Shown here in pieces: positions 44,627 to 56,659 of a DNA stretch of 64,000 nucleotides. Under the pieces are notes generated by a model. It was not told where the DNA came from. It saw only the letters and a program-made list of their open reading frames with translations, and made no database searches. Numbering within the stretch: the stretch's first letter is position 1; every line of letters begins with the position of its first letter. Origin of the DNA: Riptortus pedestris (Eukaryota; Arthropoda; Insecta; Hemiptera; Alydidae); NCBI GenBank assembly GCA_019009955.1, contig CM032230.1:16721501-16785500 (forward strand), in the 5' to 3' direction. The translations under genes were made by a program, and so were the position numbers.

Positions 44627-45065
44627 CTCGACATGCTACCTATAAGGGTGTTATAGGGGACTGTCGCAGACTGGCTAAAGGAGAGACAGGGATGTATGAG
44701 TGTTGACAGGGGAATAGGGGTGGTAGGAGCCAACCTCATGAGTGCATATAGTCTAGGCACGTGCAGCTATTTGTCAGCCACCTTGTCTCCTGCTTTTTTG
44801 CCATCTCCTACGGGACTTTTTCTATGGCGCCAAATAAGCCAGACCCATTCCCCTCCACCCTACTTATTTACACTAGTTGGCCCCCTCACAAATGCACCTG
44901 GTAGATGGGGGGGGGGGAAGGCTCTCATAACTCACTTTTTAGTATTTACAATACCAGCCCTAGAAAAAAATTAGAAAAACTCAATAATAGGACCTCGTCA
45001 AATAAAAATAATGTAAATCTATTAGTAAGCAGATGTGAGCATCACTTGAGTTCCTCGTCCTATTA
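44627..45065. other. Unassigned, moderately GC-rich
   Basis: An open + frame of 92 codons (44696-44974) has no domain and contains a poly-G tract. I do not support it as a gene. Confidence 0.3.
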
Positions 45066-45067
45066 AA

Positions 45068-45095
45068 TAAAAGTCCGTCATGCAGGCGTGGCGTG

Positions 45096-45126
<31 letters not shown>

Positions 45127-45128
45127 GA

Positions 45129-45177
<49 letters not shown>

Positions 45178-45300
45178 AGAACCGACCTCATTTTTGTCAT
45201 CTCCCAGGTAGGATCGATGGATATTTGAGGAAATGTTTCAAAAATAGCGTCATGAGTACAACCGCAATAGCCGATTTCCCTTAAGGGACATCTGCTAAAA
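45068..45300 (-). repeat. Family A: open-end signature then palindrome module
   Basis: AAAGTCCGTCATGCAGGCGT followed almost at once by (TA)n, a short AATTTTGAACGG, a second (TA)n, GATCGATGGATATTTGAGGA and GATTTCCCTTAAGGGACATC. An internally deleted copy. Confidence 0.7.
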
Positions 45301-45960
45301 CGTCCTCCAAGTAGATTTGCCTCGAGCTGGTATTACACGCCAAACTGATGATTAGAAGGGGGATGATTAGTCGGGGATGAATACTTGAATTCCGAAAAAA
45401 ATCATAGAACAAAAATTGTAAAACGTCAATAGTTAAGGAGCATTGGTATTGTAACATTTCACGATACGACTTATAATAACGGAAATATTTTGGATTTTCG
45501 AATTCCCCTTCTCTAACCCCACCCTCGATTTCAGCCAAATAACAAATACGATCTTTAGTGTTGACTGACACGGTTAAATATTGAATATAGTATAAATAAA
45601 ATCAATATTTTCGAGAAGAAAACGAAAAATTTCAATTGATGGCATAGTCACATTACAAATTTGCATGTATCTCACAATGTAAAAGTTTGATGAGAACAGT
45701 ATTTGCTATTTAATTTTGGAATGAAGTGGTTCATGATATAAAGGCATATAGTTAATATGACATGAGTAGGAGTGGGATTTTGCTTAAGGAGGAAAAGTAT
45801 AAAATTCAAATATCACGGTTTATATTCATCATAGAGAAAATATGTATGTAACAACATTTATATATATTTTAATTTGCAATAAGATTGATTATGTATAATT
45901 CTTTGATCCGACCTATTGTAACGCAGTTTTTTTGAAATTTTCGTAATTTGGAATTAGTTT
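45300..45960 (-). repeat. Decayed family A middle modules
   Basis: 45650-45950 has TTGCATGTATCTCACAATGT, ATGACATGAGTAGGAGTGGG and ATTCTTTGATCCGACCTATT, minus-strand family A order. 45300-45600 is less clear. Confidence 0.5.
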
Positions 45961-46009
45961 ATCAACGTGAGGAGCCAAGTAGTTCATATACTGGAATGAG
46001 TTGTTGATT

Positions 46010-46722
46010 TTAGCAGACCCTTTGTTGGTTTTGTCCTTAAGACGCGATTTTTGAAATTTTTCTACAAATGTTCACCAATCCTACCCAGGAGATGATGAAA
46101 ATCAGGTCCGTTCAAAACTGTGAATATAATATATTATATGTGTGTGTGTGTCTGTTACCGCTCTAGCGGTCACAATTATTGTTTAATCGTTACCAAACTC
46201 GATATTTAAACGTTTTATGTAAAAAGATAGATCAAGTTCGTTAACGGCTGAAATCGGACCAGTGGAAGGGGGGGTTAGAGGGGAGAATTTCGAAAATTCA
46301 AAATATCTCCGTTACTATAGGTCGGATCGAAAATTGTATAGAACCAATCTTATTGTATATGTCCTGGAGACCCCCCCCCCCCACTCATCTTAAGTTATGG
46401 ACTACTAAAATTTGATTGATTGAGATAACAATTTATTCTGACTCATTATTAATTACAGTACTAAATATAGTAAATAGTTCTCAATAAAATTAATATGTTA
46501 TATTCTGATACATTTCAGTAATTGTTTTTCTTTCCAGTTTGAGGTGGGCAGACCCGTTTGTTTACATTTCTAAGGCTTCCTGTCGGCAGGTTATTGAAAT
46601 TGGATGAAACATTTCTTATTTCCGTTTGTATTTATTCTCCAGTATGTAGATTTATCTATTACTGAACTTCACGAGTGAAATCTGCTTAGTTTACGCAGCC
46701 CCTGCGTGACGGACTTTTTCAT
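46010..46722 (+). repeat. Family A copy, long variant, both ends
   Basis: TTTTAGCAGACCCTTTGTTG, CCAATCCTACCCAGGAGATG, CGCTCTAGCGGTCACAATTA, TTACCAAACTCGATATTTAA, GGCTGAAATCGGACCAGTGG, TTTCTTTCCAGTTTGAGGTG, then TTTACGCAGCCCCTGCGTGA at about 46695-46714. Confidence 0.82.
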
Positions 46723-46935
46723 TTCAGGCCCTTCCTTAAAAACTCCCCTCCTGTTCGTACCTGGAAATTTTAATATAGCTTATTATCCTGGAAAATTTAA
46801 TCCTTTTCACATGCCGAGTTTTGTTAAGTACGGTTCGATCGTTAGTGCCCAATAAAATTGTTGACTCCCGTTTTAGTTTTTATTTCGTTTATACATACTT
46901 CTAATCTCATCTCACAATATATTCTCTCTTTCCAA
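46723..46935 (+). repeat. Fragment of the 1-710 repeat family
   Basis: CATGCCGAGTTTTGTTAAGT, GCCCAATAAAATTGTTGACT, TTTTTATTTCGTTTATAC. Confidence 0.6.
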
Positions 46936-47089
46936 ATACAAATCCGATGAATAGAAGTTGGTGGTCAATAAAGTGTTAACTGTTGTCATCAATTTTGTAT
47001 TTCATCTAGTCAAGATCTGTTGAGTATGTATTGAGGTTTTAAGTTTCAAATAAGACGTTTCATGACGTATATTCCCTTATTATCAAAGT

Positions 47090-47310
47090 GCGGCGGGTTA
47101 CTGAAGAATGAAAATTAAAAATTCGAAAAATTTCTCTTACTATTTAAGATAGAGAAAAAGTATATAGAACAACATTTATAGAAAATTATATTTACAATGA
47201 GATGGGTTATATGAAATTCTTCGCTCCAACTCTTAATAACAGAGATATTAGTATCTTTCAAAATTCTCCACCTCTAGACACCTCTCCCTTGTGCCGATTT
47301 TAGCCGAATA
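47090..47310 (-). repeat. Family A middle module
   Basis: GGCGGGTTACTGAAGAATG, AAGATAGAGAAAAAGTATAT, CACCTCTAGACACCTCTCCC. Followed by (AAAT)n 47308-47337 and (TA)n 47337-47380. Confidence 0.6.
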
Positions 47311-47331
47311 AATAAATAAATAAATAAATAA

Positions 47332-47380
<49 letters not shown>

Positions 47381-47383
<3 letters not shown>

Positions 47384-47850
47384 CGTTAACAGGCAAATAT
47401 ATATATATTTGTCTTTGAACGATCTTGCGGGGGCAATGTTTTTTTGATCGTTACCAAACTCGATATTTAAACGTTTTATGTAAAAAGATAGATCAAGTTC
47501 GTTAACGGCTGAAATCGGACCAGTGGAAGGGGGGGGGGTTAGGGAGAATTTTCGAAAATTCGAAATATCTCCGTTACCATACGTCGGATCAAAAATTGTA
47601 TAGAACCAATCTTATTGTACATTAAATTTACTATAAATATTGTTCTATACATTTTCTCTATCTTGAATATTAACCGAGATATTTGCATTTTTATTTAATT
47701 TGGGCCGATAGTGGACGATTGTTTCCTGGCAAAAGCTGGTTCGGCCCGTTGCCGTAACTGTTCGGCTCTCGTATGGAGATTTCTCTATGGTATATCTTCT
47801 CGTGGGATATCTGCTTAGTTTATGCAGTCCCTGCGTGACGGACTTTTTCA
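47381..47850 (+). repeat. Family A middle module with CCGTCACGCAGG end
   Basis: GATCGTTACCAAACTCGATA, GGCTGAAATCGGACCAGTGG, ATTAACCGAGATATTTGCAT and GCAGTCCCTGCGTGACGGAC (~47824-47843). Confidence 0.82.
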
Positions 47851-47854
47851 TCGT

Positions 47855-47907
47855 CTACAAGGTAGTACCTCAATATCTGATTTCCCTTAAAGGCAATCTG
47901 CTAAAAT
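47855..47907 (-). repeat. Family A palindrome end abutting the previous copy
   Basis: GTAGTACCTCAATATCTGAT, TTCCCTTAAAGGCAATCTGC. Only about ten bases separate it from the end signature of the copy before. Confidence 0.7.
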
Positions 47908-48311
47908 CTCCTGTTTAACTACGTGTTTCAATTGCACAAACACACGCACAAAAGGGGAATGCGGTTTAAAGGAACGAATATGAGAAACTGATAGAGAATG
48001 CATTCTCAACGAGGAGTGGGAGTGATCTGGGATTCTGAAAGAAAGCCTGCATGAATTATAGATCTCATTATTTAATGACTGATTTGAGGGAGTAAATAAT
48101 ATAGATATTTGTTTGTCTATCTGGATCATATGGAGTTGGATGACATGAGAATGGAGGCGGGATATAAACACAGAATAAAATATGAGATTTGTTTGACAGC
48201 TGTTGATAGTGTGAATGATAAAAAAAGCGGGGAAAAATAATATTAAGACATAACAGCCAAATCTTTACATCTGCCCATACTACACATAAATATCGAATCC
48301 ACGTTTTTCGG

Positions 48312-49080
48312 CGGGAAAAATTATATAATGTGCAGAATTTAATTCTCTATACGCCTACATTGAAAATAAAAAATAAAAGCTAAATCTCGAGTCGCAAAAA
48401 ATTATTTAATGAAAACATTTTACTCAAAGTTTTTAATGGAAATTATTCTTTATCACATCACTATGACCTTATTTTTTGAAATATTGCTTTGAAATTTGGT
48501 ATGAAGTCCCCAGACCTTACGTATTTTCGACAAATAGAAGAAAAAAAAATTAACAATTAATAAATACAACACGGAGGGGTGGTCTGCCAGGCGTGTCCCG
48601 CTTTCGGCCCATCACATCCGCGCGCTCCCTCCCATTCAAAAATCAATTACTCCTGATTTATTCATCCCAAAATAGTCGGACACATCTTAAAATTAAATTT
48701 GAACTGTCCTTTTAATAAGGGATGCGTCCAATTTTAATAGGCTGCAATAGAACGAAATTTCCTCGCAGGCTACTTTTCAAAAATTGAATTTGTAATTTTC
48801 TGTTTTCATCTCGCGAAAAAGTAGGGAAGGAATACCATTGAAATTTTTTTTCTTCTATTTGTCGAAAATACGTAAGGTCTAGTGACTTCATACCAAATTT
48901 GAAAGCAATATCTCAAATAATAAGGTCACAGTGATGTGATAAAGAGTAATTTCCATTAAAAATTTTAAGTAAATTTTTTTCATTTAATAATTTTTTGCGA
49001 CTCGAGATTTAGCTTTTATTTTTAATTTTTAATGTAGACGTATAGAGAATTAAATTCTGCACATTATGGAATTTTTCCCG
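48312..49080. mobile_element. 769-bp element with ~240-bp terminal inverted repeats
   Basis: The left arm (48312-48551) starts CGGGAAAAATTATATAATGT; the right arm (48843-49080), read on the other strand, starts CGGGAAAAATTCCATAATGT. The match runs on through GTGCAGAATTTAATTCTCTA, ACTCGAGATTTAGC-type sequence, TTATTCTTTATCACATCA-type sequence and ACCTTACGTATTTTCGACAA up to the AAATAGAAGAAAAAA inner end, with few mismatches. The spacer (~290 bp) is partly GC-rich (CGCGCGCTCCCTCCC). No coding frame. A long-TIR (foldback-like) MITE; a transcript would fold into a long hairpin. Confidence 0.85.
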
Positions 49081-49278
49081 ATCAGATTAGACTAAGTAGA
49101 GATATAGCGGCAACGTCGTACGGAGGGAAAAGGACAGAGAGATGTAGTGCGCCATGTGTACGAGAGAGACAAAGCATCCCACTCAAAACACCTTGTGCCA
49201 GTTCGACATGGAACGGACTATAGCTTGAGGGAATACCACCTCCCTCTCTCTCACCCTCTATCTTTCCCACTCTCTCTT

Positions 49279-49425
49279 TTTAGCGGATTTCCCTTAAGGG
49301 AAACCAGCAATTGGTCGTACTTATGACGGGAATTTCGTAACAATTATGCAAATACCCATCGATCCTACCCAGGAAATGTCGAAAATGGGGTCCATTCAAA
49401 ATCATATTTATATACGTATATAAAT
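49279..49425 (+). repeat. Family A palindrome-end module
   Basis: TTTTAGCGGATTTCCCTTAA, GATCCTACCCAGGAAATGTC, GGGGTCCATTCAAAATC. Confidence 0.75.
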
Positions 49426-49907
49426 GTAATGTATGAATATATTATATAGGGTGACCCAAGTTCCCGTGCCACCCCCTTTAAATTGCCAATTATATTAATA
49501 GGGTTCTTGTAGAAAATCAAATTCTGAAACTAGTTTATATTGTTGAAGTTTTCAGAATGAATCTAAAAAATGTTTACTACAAAAAAAAAATCAAAACAAC
49601 AAAAAAAAAACGTGCGTAGAATTAATTTATTTTAAATTTTATTCGTAAAGGAATATATTTTTCCACCTACTTCAACTACCTGAGTATCACCTTCCTCCTC
49701 AGAGAGGACAGTCACAACGAATGTAAGATGGAGACGAGCACTTCGGAAATAGATAGCCCCTGAAAAGGTGGAAAGTAGGCCACGAAACATGTAGGACAGT
49801 TCCAATAACGTTTGCACCGGAAAAGTATATTTTATGGGTAACCCATGCCATAAAATAAGAATTTATAAAAAATATTCTGCGCAGAATAAGAAAAACAAGA
49901 AGTTCTT

Positions 49908-49960
49908 TAAATTAAATTATTTATTAACGTCCACTTTTTGCAACCATTGAGGACTTCATG
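49908..49960 (-). repeat. SINE 3' tail fragment
   Basis: AAATTATTTATTAACGTCCA, CTTTTTGCAACC. Abuts the gypsy fragment. Confidence 0.65.
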
Positions 49961-49989
49961 TGGACCGGTATAAGGTGGGGTCAATGGTC

Positions 49990-51640
49990 GGTGTATAGTG
50001 TCATCTCTGAGGAAGACGTGTGCAGGTCTGCAGGTCGCGATGCACAAAGGTCTTCACAGATGACTTTCTGTAGGCTGCTGGGGTCGTCGGGGATAGCTGC
50101 TTGAAGTCCAAGCTGCACCAATGGCAGCCTGAGAGTCTAGTTATTTACGCCGAGCTGGGCGATCAAGGCGGTCTTCAAGGTGTGGTGCCAGCGTTCCACA
50201 CACCCGTTGGCTTGCGGGTGGTATGAGGAAGTTCTGACGCTCTGGAACCCAGAGTTTTTCAGAGTTGGAAGAAGAGGTCAGATTAAATTGTCTCCCTTGG
50301 TCGGTTGTTATTCTAACCGGGACTCTAAAGTACGGAATCCACGCAGAAATCAGGGTTCCAGCCCAGTTAGACGCGGATATGCCCTCAATCGGCTGTGCTT
50401 CAGGCCATCTGATAAATCTATCAACCATGGTTAAACAATACCTCATTCCACCCGAAAAGGGAAGGGGTCCAATGATGTCTATGTGGACTTGTTCAAAACG
50501 ACATGCTAATGGGAACTTCCCGGGTGATGAAACTGTATGCCTTTGCACTTTAGAACGTTGGCAGGCAAGGCAAGAGCGTGACCACTTTCCGACGTCGAAG
50601 TTCTGATTGGGCCAGAAAAATCGTTGCTTTAAGAGTCTTCGTGAACCACGCATGACTCAGTCCGTGAATTCGTTCATCGTCAAACATGACGTGACGTACG
50701 CTCTCGGGAAGGTTTGGGCGCGCCTTCGACGAAGACATCTCGCACAGGATTGGTCTGGAGAAATTAGGGAGATCAACCCATTTGAGCTGTAGGCTGGGAT
50801 TCTTGAGTAGCTCTGGTATGGTTGTATCGTTGACCTCAGCTTCCGCAATTGCGTCCATTTCGTCAAGCCCCTGTATTTCTTCCACTCTGGATAGTGCATC
50901 AGCTACCTCATTTTCGTTACTGTCAACGTGACGGATCTCTGTGGTAAACTGACTAATGTAGTTCAATAGTCTAATTCGCATTGGCGTCGAGGTTTCTGGC
51001 TTTTACTGAAAAGCAAAAACCAGTTTATGGTCGGTCCATATAGGCGAAAATGTTTTATGGCCCGCTGAATTGCAAGTAACTCCTTGTCGTAGGTGGAGTA
51101 GTTGTATTGCGCCGAGGTAAAACTACGACAGAAGAAACCCAGAGGTTTCCATGTATCTGCGTCCCGCTGTTGTCGAGCTGCTCCCATAGCAACGCTGGAA
51201 GGATCACAGGGCAGTACTAATTCTGCATTGGGCTTAGGATGAGCAAGTACAGCCGCGTTGCGAATAGCACCTCTGTAACCCTCGAAGGCCTTGATACTCT
51301 CCTCGTTCCAAGTGATCGGAGTTTTGTCCTTCTTCTTCGATCAACACGTATGCGTTCAGCGGGCCTTGAAGTTCTGCTGCATGGAGAATGCAGCGACGGT
51401 AAAAATAGACCAACCTAAGAATCGTCGGAGTTCACTGGCGTTCGATGGATGAGGGGAATTCGTGATGGCTTCTACTTTATCAGGTAGGACCGTGACACCA
51501 TGCTGATTCACCCGAATTCAATCTCTTCCACAGCGATTAGGCACTTAGCAAGATTAATGGTAAGCCCATGGTCCTTTAGACGCTTAAAAACTTCCTCAAG
51601 GTGTGCCTTGTGTTGCTCCTCGTCTTCATCTTATATTAAA
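49990..51640 (-). pseudogene. Ty3/gypsy pol fragment (RT end, RNase H, integrase), frameshifted
   Basis: Minus strand. From the right: RT thumb pieces in several frames (RTMGLPLI, LRLVYFYRRCILHAAELQG). Then RNase H (ARQQRDADTWKPLGFFCRSF, YSTYDKELLAI) 50963-51187 and the connection (FTTEIRHVDSNENEVADALS) 50550-50981. Then integrase: IHGLSHAW at the HHCC start, CLACQRSK, the first catalytic Asp in HIDIIGPLP and the second in ITTDQGRQF (50141-50653). Breaks between each block, loss of the catalytic Glu region by frameshift, and absence of the RT palm YxDD, gag and LTRs show a dead, truncated copy. I did not join the frames. Confidence 0.9.
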
Positions 51641-51699
51641 TAAGTCATGAAAAGACAATACTCGGATGCCATAACTCCCTTTCTTTGTAACCTATTTAC

Positions 51700-53105
51700 T
51701 TATTTATTACTTGTGGACTTATGCACTCTGTACTAAGTCTTCTTGTCCCGCTATCCAAATGTTAGCTAATTTTAGATGTTTTAATCTCTGACAAAATCTT
51801 CTGTTTTAGAATATTATCTGTGGATGTGTGTGTGTTTGCGTGTATATATTTGTGTTTTAATTGAAGGATGTGTGCTATACAGTTTTGAATTATAGGATTA
51901 GTTGAAGGAGATGGTAAATTTTTACTCAAAGAAAAACACCAATTTGTTACAAATTATTATCGACTTTATACTGACTATGATTATTCCAATTGAAGTGATG
52001 AAGTTTGGTGATTGCAGTGATGAAGTTAGTGTGTGCGTTATTGGGTACGAATATGAATAATCTAGTCTAATTCTCTTGCAAGGTCCTTATTTAATCATTT
52101 AGGATTCAAGATGGCAAGAAGGTATGTCAAAATTTGAATAAGCCAATTTCATTTAAAGCGATGGACGATTTATCATAATCATCACTGACTGGTCGTCATT
52201 GTCGGCTGAAATAAAAATTGTTTCCCGTGGAAATATAAAGATTGGATGCACAAAATCATCCCATCATATTCATCAATATTACAAATGGCCTGTAACATGA
52301 ACAGTAAAACTGGTGCCATTCATTTGCTTTGTCCGAGATATCAGCATTTATACACTGCTGTTATCCGGAAACGAATTGATATAATAATGGTTTCCTGTCG
52401 AAATATAAATACTGGATAACAGAAGCACTAAATAATCCATTTATTGATTTAAAATTTGACATATTTATAGTTTTGAAGATGAAGAATGGAATGCCTATTG
52501 GGCGAATATTGACGAATCTATTATACTTCTTGGGATCAAATAAAAATAGTTATTTTTTAAATATGAAATCTGTATTAGCTTAGCATCCAGAAAAAATATA
52601 TGATGAAAGTTTGTTCAAGCATTCTATTGTAATACTACAGAAGGCTGTTTGAGGTGTAACGTATAAAATAGCTCATGTTAACAATACTCAGTCCCTTATT
52701 ACATATACAAACAATTTCACAATTCTAGTCAGGCATTTTCGTGACGCACGAATAGTCTAGCGCCCTGAAGGCGGAAGTCAAAATTCGTAAATGTAAATAA
52801 CGTTTTATGGCCAAGATCGTTATTCTAAACACAATTTGCTCTTTCCATTTTTTCGATGAAACCAATGCTAACGAAGATATTGATGAATATAAACTTTCAC
52901 GTCGAAGTAAACCCCTCCTCCTAGTTGAAAATTCGGATTCTCATATAGCTTATGTTGTACCGAGGGATAATTGGCTCACAAATATAAAAAATCAAAGAAA
53001 TCATCTTAGCTTATTATTGAGTAACAAACTGGCTGACAGACAGTCAGACAGATAGATTTTTAATTTTGATGCCATGGTTCTTTGAATGGTCTGAAACGTA
53101 TTAAA
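51700..53105 (+). repeat. Unclassified repeat-like sequence with internal duplications
   Basis: GTTTCCCGTGGAAATATAAA (~52220) and GTTTCCTGTCGAAATATAAA (~52390) lie in the same context about 170 bp apart (...GATTGGAT / ACTGGATA). The right end has TGACAGACAGTCAGACAGAT then an A-rich tail (53100-53125), as in retroposon 3' ends. The frames present have no domains. Confidence 0.4.
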
Positions 53106-53109
53106 AAAA

Positions 53110-54788
53110 AACAAAAAAAAAAAACTTTCTTCCCGCCGAATCTAAATAGAAAATCAGACAAACATTAGTGTTTTATTCATATAGCTAACTCATTACTCAC
53201 ACATGAGGGTCAATACAAATAAACTACATATTTAAAAAAACAATCAAATTTATTTAAGCTAAATTCACAAATATGGCACACTGAATTTCTTCAACAATAT
53301 ATTTACTTCTTCTTGTTCATCCTTTTCGCCATTACATCTATAAATATATTTCTGCTTTTTAATTACAATATATACATAAATTCAAAGTACTTCCTTGCAC
53401 AAATTATAATTAATAAATAATACTCAATTTCTTTCTAATGAGGGGAGGGGGTGGATTAATCGTTGTTCCATTATATTATTCAGACATACCAATAGATGTT
53501 GAAAATGTTTACAATACAAAATAAATTACAAACATCAAAATGTCTTTCTATACTGGTAATCTAAAAAAACAAAAATAAATAACACACGAATTTTATTAGC
53601 ATTATGTACAACGTAGGTGCTAAATTTATATAAAGGAAATATTATTTTAGTTTGAATTTTGTTTGACAAATAATTTAAATTGGTAGAGTAATATACTTTT
53701 CTTTGTACCGAATTAAGGAATTTATGTATGTTAAAATGTACCTAGGAATGCTTCTATGTTTCTGCATAGCAAAAATATAACTCGAGCTAGTGAATTTCCT
53801 ATGAGTATGGTATTACTGTTTTATATTCAGCTTATTATCGTGGAGCTATTCTTTGAATTTAGTTTAATAATACAATCAGCACTGAGGAGTGTTAATATTT
53901 TATATTGTATAGTTCGTTCCAGGAACTATACGTTAGAACCGTAACAATGCTATTGTATAGTACAAATTTAAACAATTTCTGAATTCGCAGCTTCTTAGAA
54001 TAAATCTGAAATCAGTTGGAAATGTTCTTCAAACAGCTCATCTTCCAAAATAGACACAATTAAGGCTAAGAAAACACTCAATATATATTCATAGCTTTAA
54101 CTCCATTTTCATTTTGTACTGACTAATTTTCTTTCATAGAAGCATTCTAAGTCCATAATATTACCCCACAATTTAAATAAAATGTTTATGATAACGCTGT
54201 ATTTATAATATGATAATCATCCTTTTAATAATTATTGTATTTATTTATTTCTTCCCAAATTCCATGGTGTTCACCAGTTTAAGAGATGATTGATTCTAAA
54301 ATAGTTCAGATTCCCAATGTTAAATTACAGTTGAATTCATCTTCAGCCCTAGTAGGTCAATGAAATATTCTATGAATACATTTGAAATTGATTTGGCAGC
54401 TATTGCTTTATCTCTCCTAAATGTCGTCCATCTCTAACACTATATTGCCAATAGTTTATGGTTCTTTCCATTTTCTAATTTTAATTCCTGTTTCTCAAGA
54501 TCTCAACGAAAGTAATTATTGAAATTTACTTCAGTCATTAAATAATATAATTACATAATTTAATATTCGCACTTCATAGAAACTTTGAGTTTTTAAAACC
54601 CAAGCATCCACTCAGTTCGAAAAAAAAAAGAAGAACAATACTACTAAACTAAATTTGCAATCGGAATATAATACATTTTGTGCTTACAATAGACATCTAT
54701 AACTAAATATTCTTTGGGACAAAAATTGAATTGAATTTATTTCTAATTTCAAACATATATCTTATAAATATTAAAATTAAAATGTATA
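53110..54788 (-). other. AT-rich, repeat-poor stretch, possible 3'UTR of the minus-strand gene
   Basis: About 1.7 kb downstream (minus strand) of the stop at 54789 without family A copies or coding frames, which stands out in this half of the window. It could be a long 3'UTR or simple intergenic DNA. Several minus-strand AATAAA-like hexamers occur. Nothing else is recognisable. Confidence 0.3.
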
Positions 54789-54904
54789 TTAGGCGACGAA
54801 TTTAGTATCGTAGAAGGGGAGGGGCGGCTGAGGGGGGAGTAGGTTGGGGGGTGGGGGGCTGAGGAAAGGCTTCCTGTCCACGCTGCCCATCAGTCCTCGC
54901 AGCC
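54789..54904 (-). CDS. 3'-terminal exon of an unidentified second gene, proline-rich C terminus
   Basis: On the minus strand, a polypyrimidine-like acceptor (gtttttgtatttgcag) is followed by 116 bp open in one frame. Two bases complete a split codon, then 37 residues and TAA. The end reads LRGLMGSVDRKPFLS, a PPPPNLLPPQPPLP run and FYDTKFVA-stop. The block is GC-rich with GC-ending codons in an otherwise AT-rich neighbourhood, unlike any nearby repeat, which is how real exons of this locus look. I do not recognise the protein. Upstream exons should lie to the right; none was found before the LINE at 62.1 kb. A minus-strand AATAAA lies about 50 bp after the stop (54736-54741). Confidence 0.68.
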
Positions 54905-55424
54905 CTGCAAATACAAAAACAAATATTAAAGCAAATTAAAATAAATATGTAATAATATATACATTATATAGATGCATAGTTAAATAATAATAGTTCCAAA
55001 GTGTTGAGTCATCAAAACCTAGGATGGATCAGCTGCCTCCATTTTCCATCATATTTTAATGTCTAAATTGCACAAGTCAGAAATAAGGTTTATACGAGGT
55101 CTGTGAGAAAAGTAATGAAACTGAATTTGAACTAACTAAAGTTTTATTTTTTTTCAAACAACAATGTCATCTTCAAAGTAGTTCCCTGGGGCAGCAATAC
55201 ACCGGCGAAGTCGTTTCGCTACACCCATATCTAAACCTTAGATATACTTCATGAGTTCTTTATTATATTTATTAAATAATATATTAAGGTGGTTCTGGCC
55301 AATTACCCCCTTTTAAAATTATGTTCATTATGAAATTTGATCTATTTTGATTATATATTGAACAGTCATAAAGTATACGTAAAAACGTTTGTGTTTTTTG
55401 TGTGCCGCAAGTACATTTGTAATT
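54905..55424. other. Putative intron of the minus-strand gene
   Basis: AT-rich. CGAGGTCTGTGAGAAAAGTA near 55095 looks like a fragment of an old mariner-type terminal region, too short to call. No further exon seen. Confidence 0.35.
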
Positions 55425-56415
55425 ATTTGGATAATGTCCATGGATCCTACCTAGTAGATGACGAAAATGAGCCCGTTCAAAATTGTATATATATGCAGAT
55501 CTATCTATATATTTGTCTGTTACCGCTCTAGCAGCAGCAATTGTCTTATCGTTACCAAACTTGATATGTAATCGTTTTATATAAAACGAAAGATAAAGTT
55601 CGTTAAATTCTTAATATCTCCATTATTATGCGTTCGTTAATGACTGAAATCAGACCAGAGGAATGGGGGGGGGGGTTTAGAGGGGAGGATTTTTGAAAAT
55701 TCAAAATATCTCCGTTATTATGTATCGGATCGAAAAATGTTATAGAACCAATCTTATTGCAAATTAAATTTACTATAAATATTGTTATACACATTTTTTC
55801 TCTATCTTGAATATACAAAACGAGATTATTTGCATTTTTGTTGAAGAATTGTGGGACACGTGGAAGGGTAGCGTTTCGGATTAGTTCGGCCTCTTTTCGT
55901 AAACTGTTCGGGTCTGGTGGAAGCCCTCTTCTAACCTTACCTGTCGTTTCTAAACCTTACCTTACTTCTTACTTTTGTGAGATTTATCGCTTACTAACGT
56001 TCTGTTCGTTCCTGGCCCCCCCCCCCTTCTTTAGTTCTTGAAACCTATTAAAATTTGAGTTATTAAATTATAAATTATTCTTACAATTCAGAAGCCGTTC
56101 CAGTTGGGAATCTATTAAAAACTAACAGAAAGATTTCTCATTTTTTTTTTTATTTTTTTTTATATTTTTTTTTTTTTTTTTTATTTTTTTAATTTTTTTT
56201 ATTAATTAATTTTTTTTTTTTTTTAATATTATTTTTTTTTTTAATTTTATATTTTTTTTTTTTTTTAATTTTTTAATAATTTTTTTTTTTTTTTTTTTTT
56301 TTTTCCGTTTGTATTTACTCATTGTGGTGTTCTGTTACTAGTATGCAGATTTCTCTATTGCTAAACTTCACATGGGAAATCTGCTTAGTTTACGCAGCGC
56401 CTGCGGGTCGGACTT
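55425..56415 (+). repeat. Family A copy, long variant
   Basis: CATGGATCCTACCTAGTAGA, CGCTCTAGCAGCAGCAATTG, GATCGAAAAATGTTATAGAA, a T-rich expansion 56138-56305, and TTTACGCAGCGCCTGCGGGT near 56390. A second end signature (TTAACGCAGCCCCTTTGTGA) follows at ~56468-56490. Confidence 0.78.
56138..56305 (+). repeat. T-rich low-complexity tract
   Basis: About 170 bp of T runs broken by A or AA, inside a family A copy. Possibly an expanded internal homopolymer. Confidence 0.9.
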
Positions 56416-56484
56416 TTTATGTTTTGATATAAATGAAAATACGTAACGCACGTGGAAAATCTGCTTAGTTAACGCAGCCCCTTT

Positions 56485-56610
56485 GTGAGAGAGTGGTGCG
56501 AGTGAGAATTCTGGGATTAGTGCTGTATCTTGAGCTGCTTCCTTTGCTAACATGTCAGCTTGCTCGTTTCCAAATGGGCTTTTATCCAGTCTATGCATAT
56601 GTGTAGATTT
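56485..56610 (-). pseudogene. Non-LTR retrotransposon RNase H fragment
   Basis: The minus frame reads SPFGNEQADMLAKEAAQDTA then LIPEFSLAP before running into family A sequence. GNEQADMLAK is the last catalytic motif region of the RNase H of I/R1-like LINEs. Confidence 0.75.
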
Positions 56611-56659
56611 AAATGTATAATTTCCAAAATATATTGTCAAAATATTCTGCACAGCTTAG

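Noticed and set aside
47308..47337. (AAAT)n as a SINE tail
   Set aside because: No SINE body precedes it; simple microsatellite next to family A.
50180..50606. Two + frames of 84 and 113 codons
   Set aside because: Antisense of the gypsy integrase.
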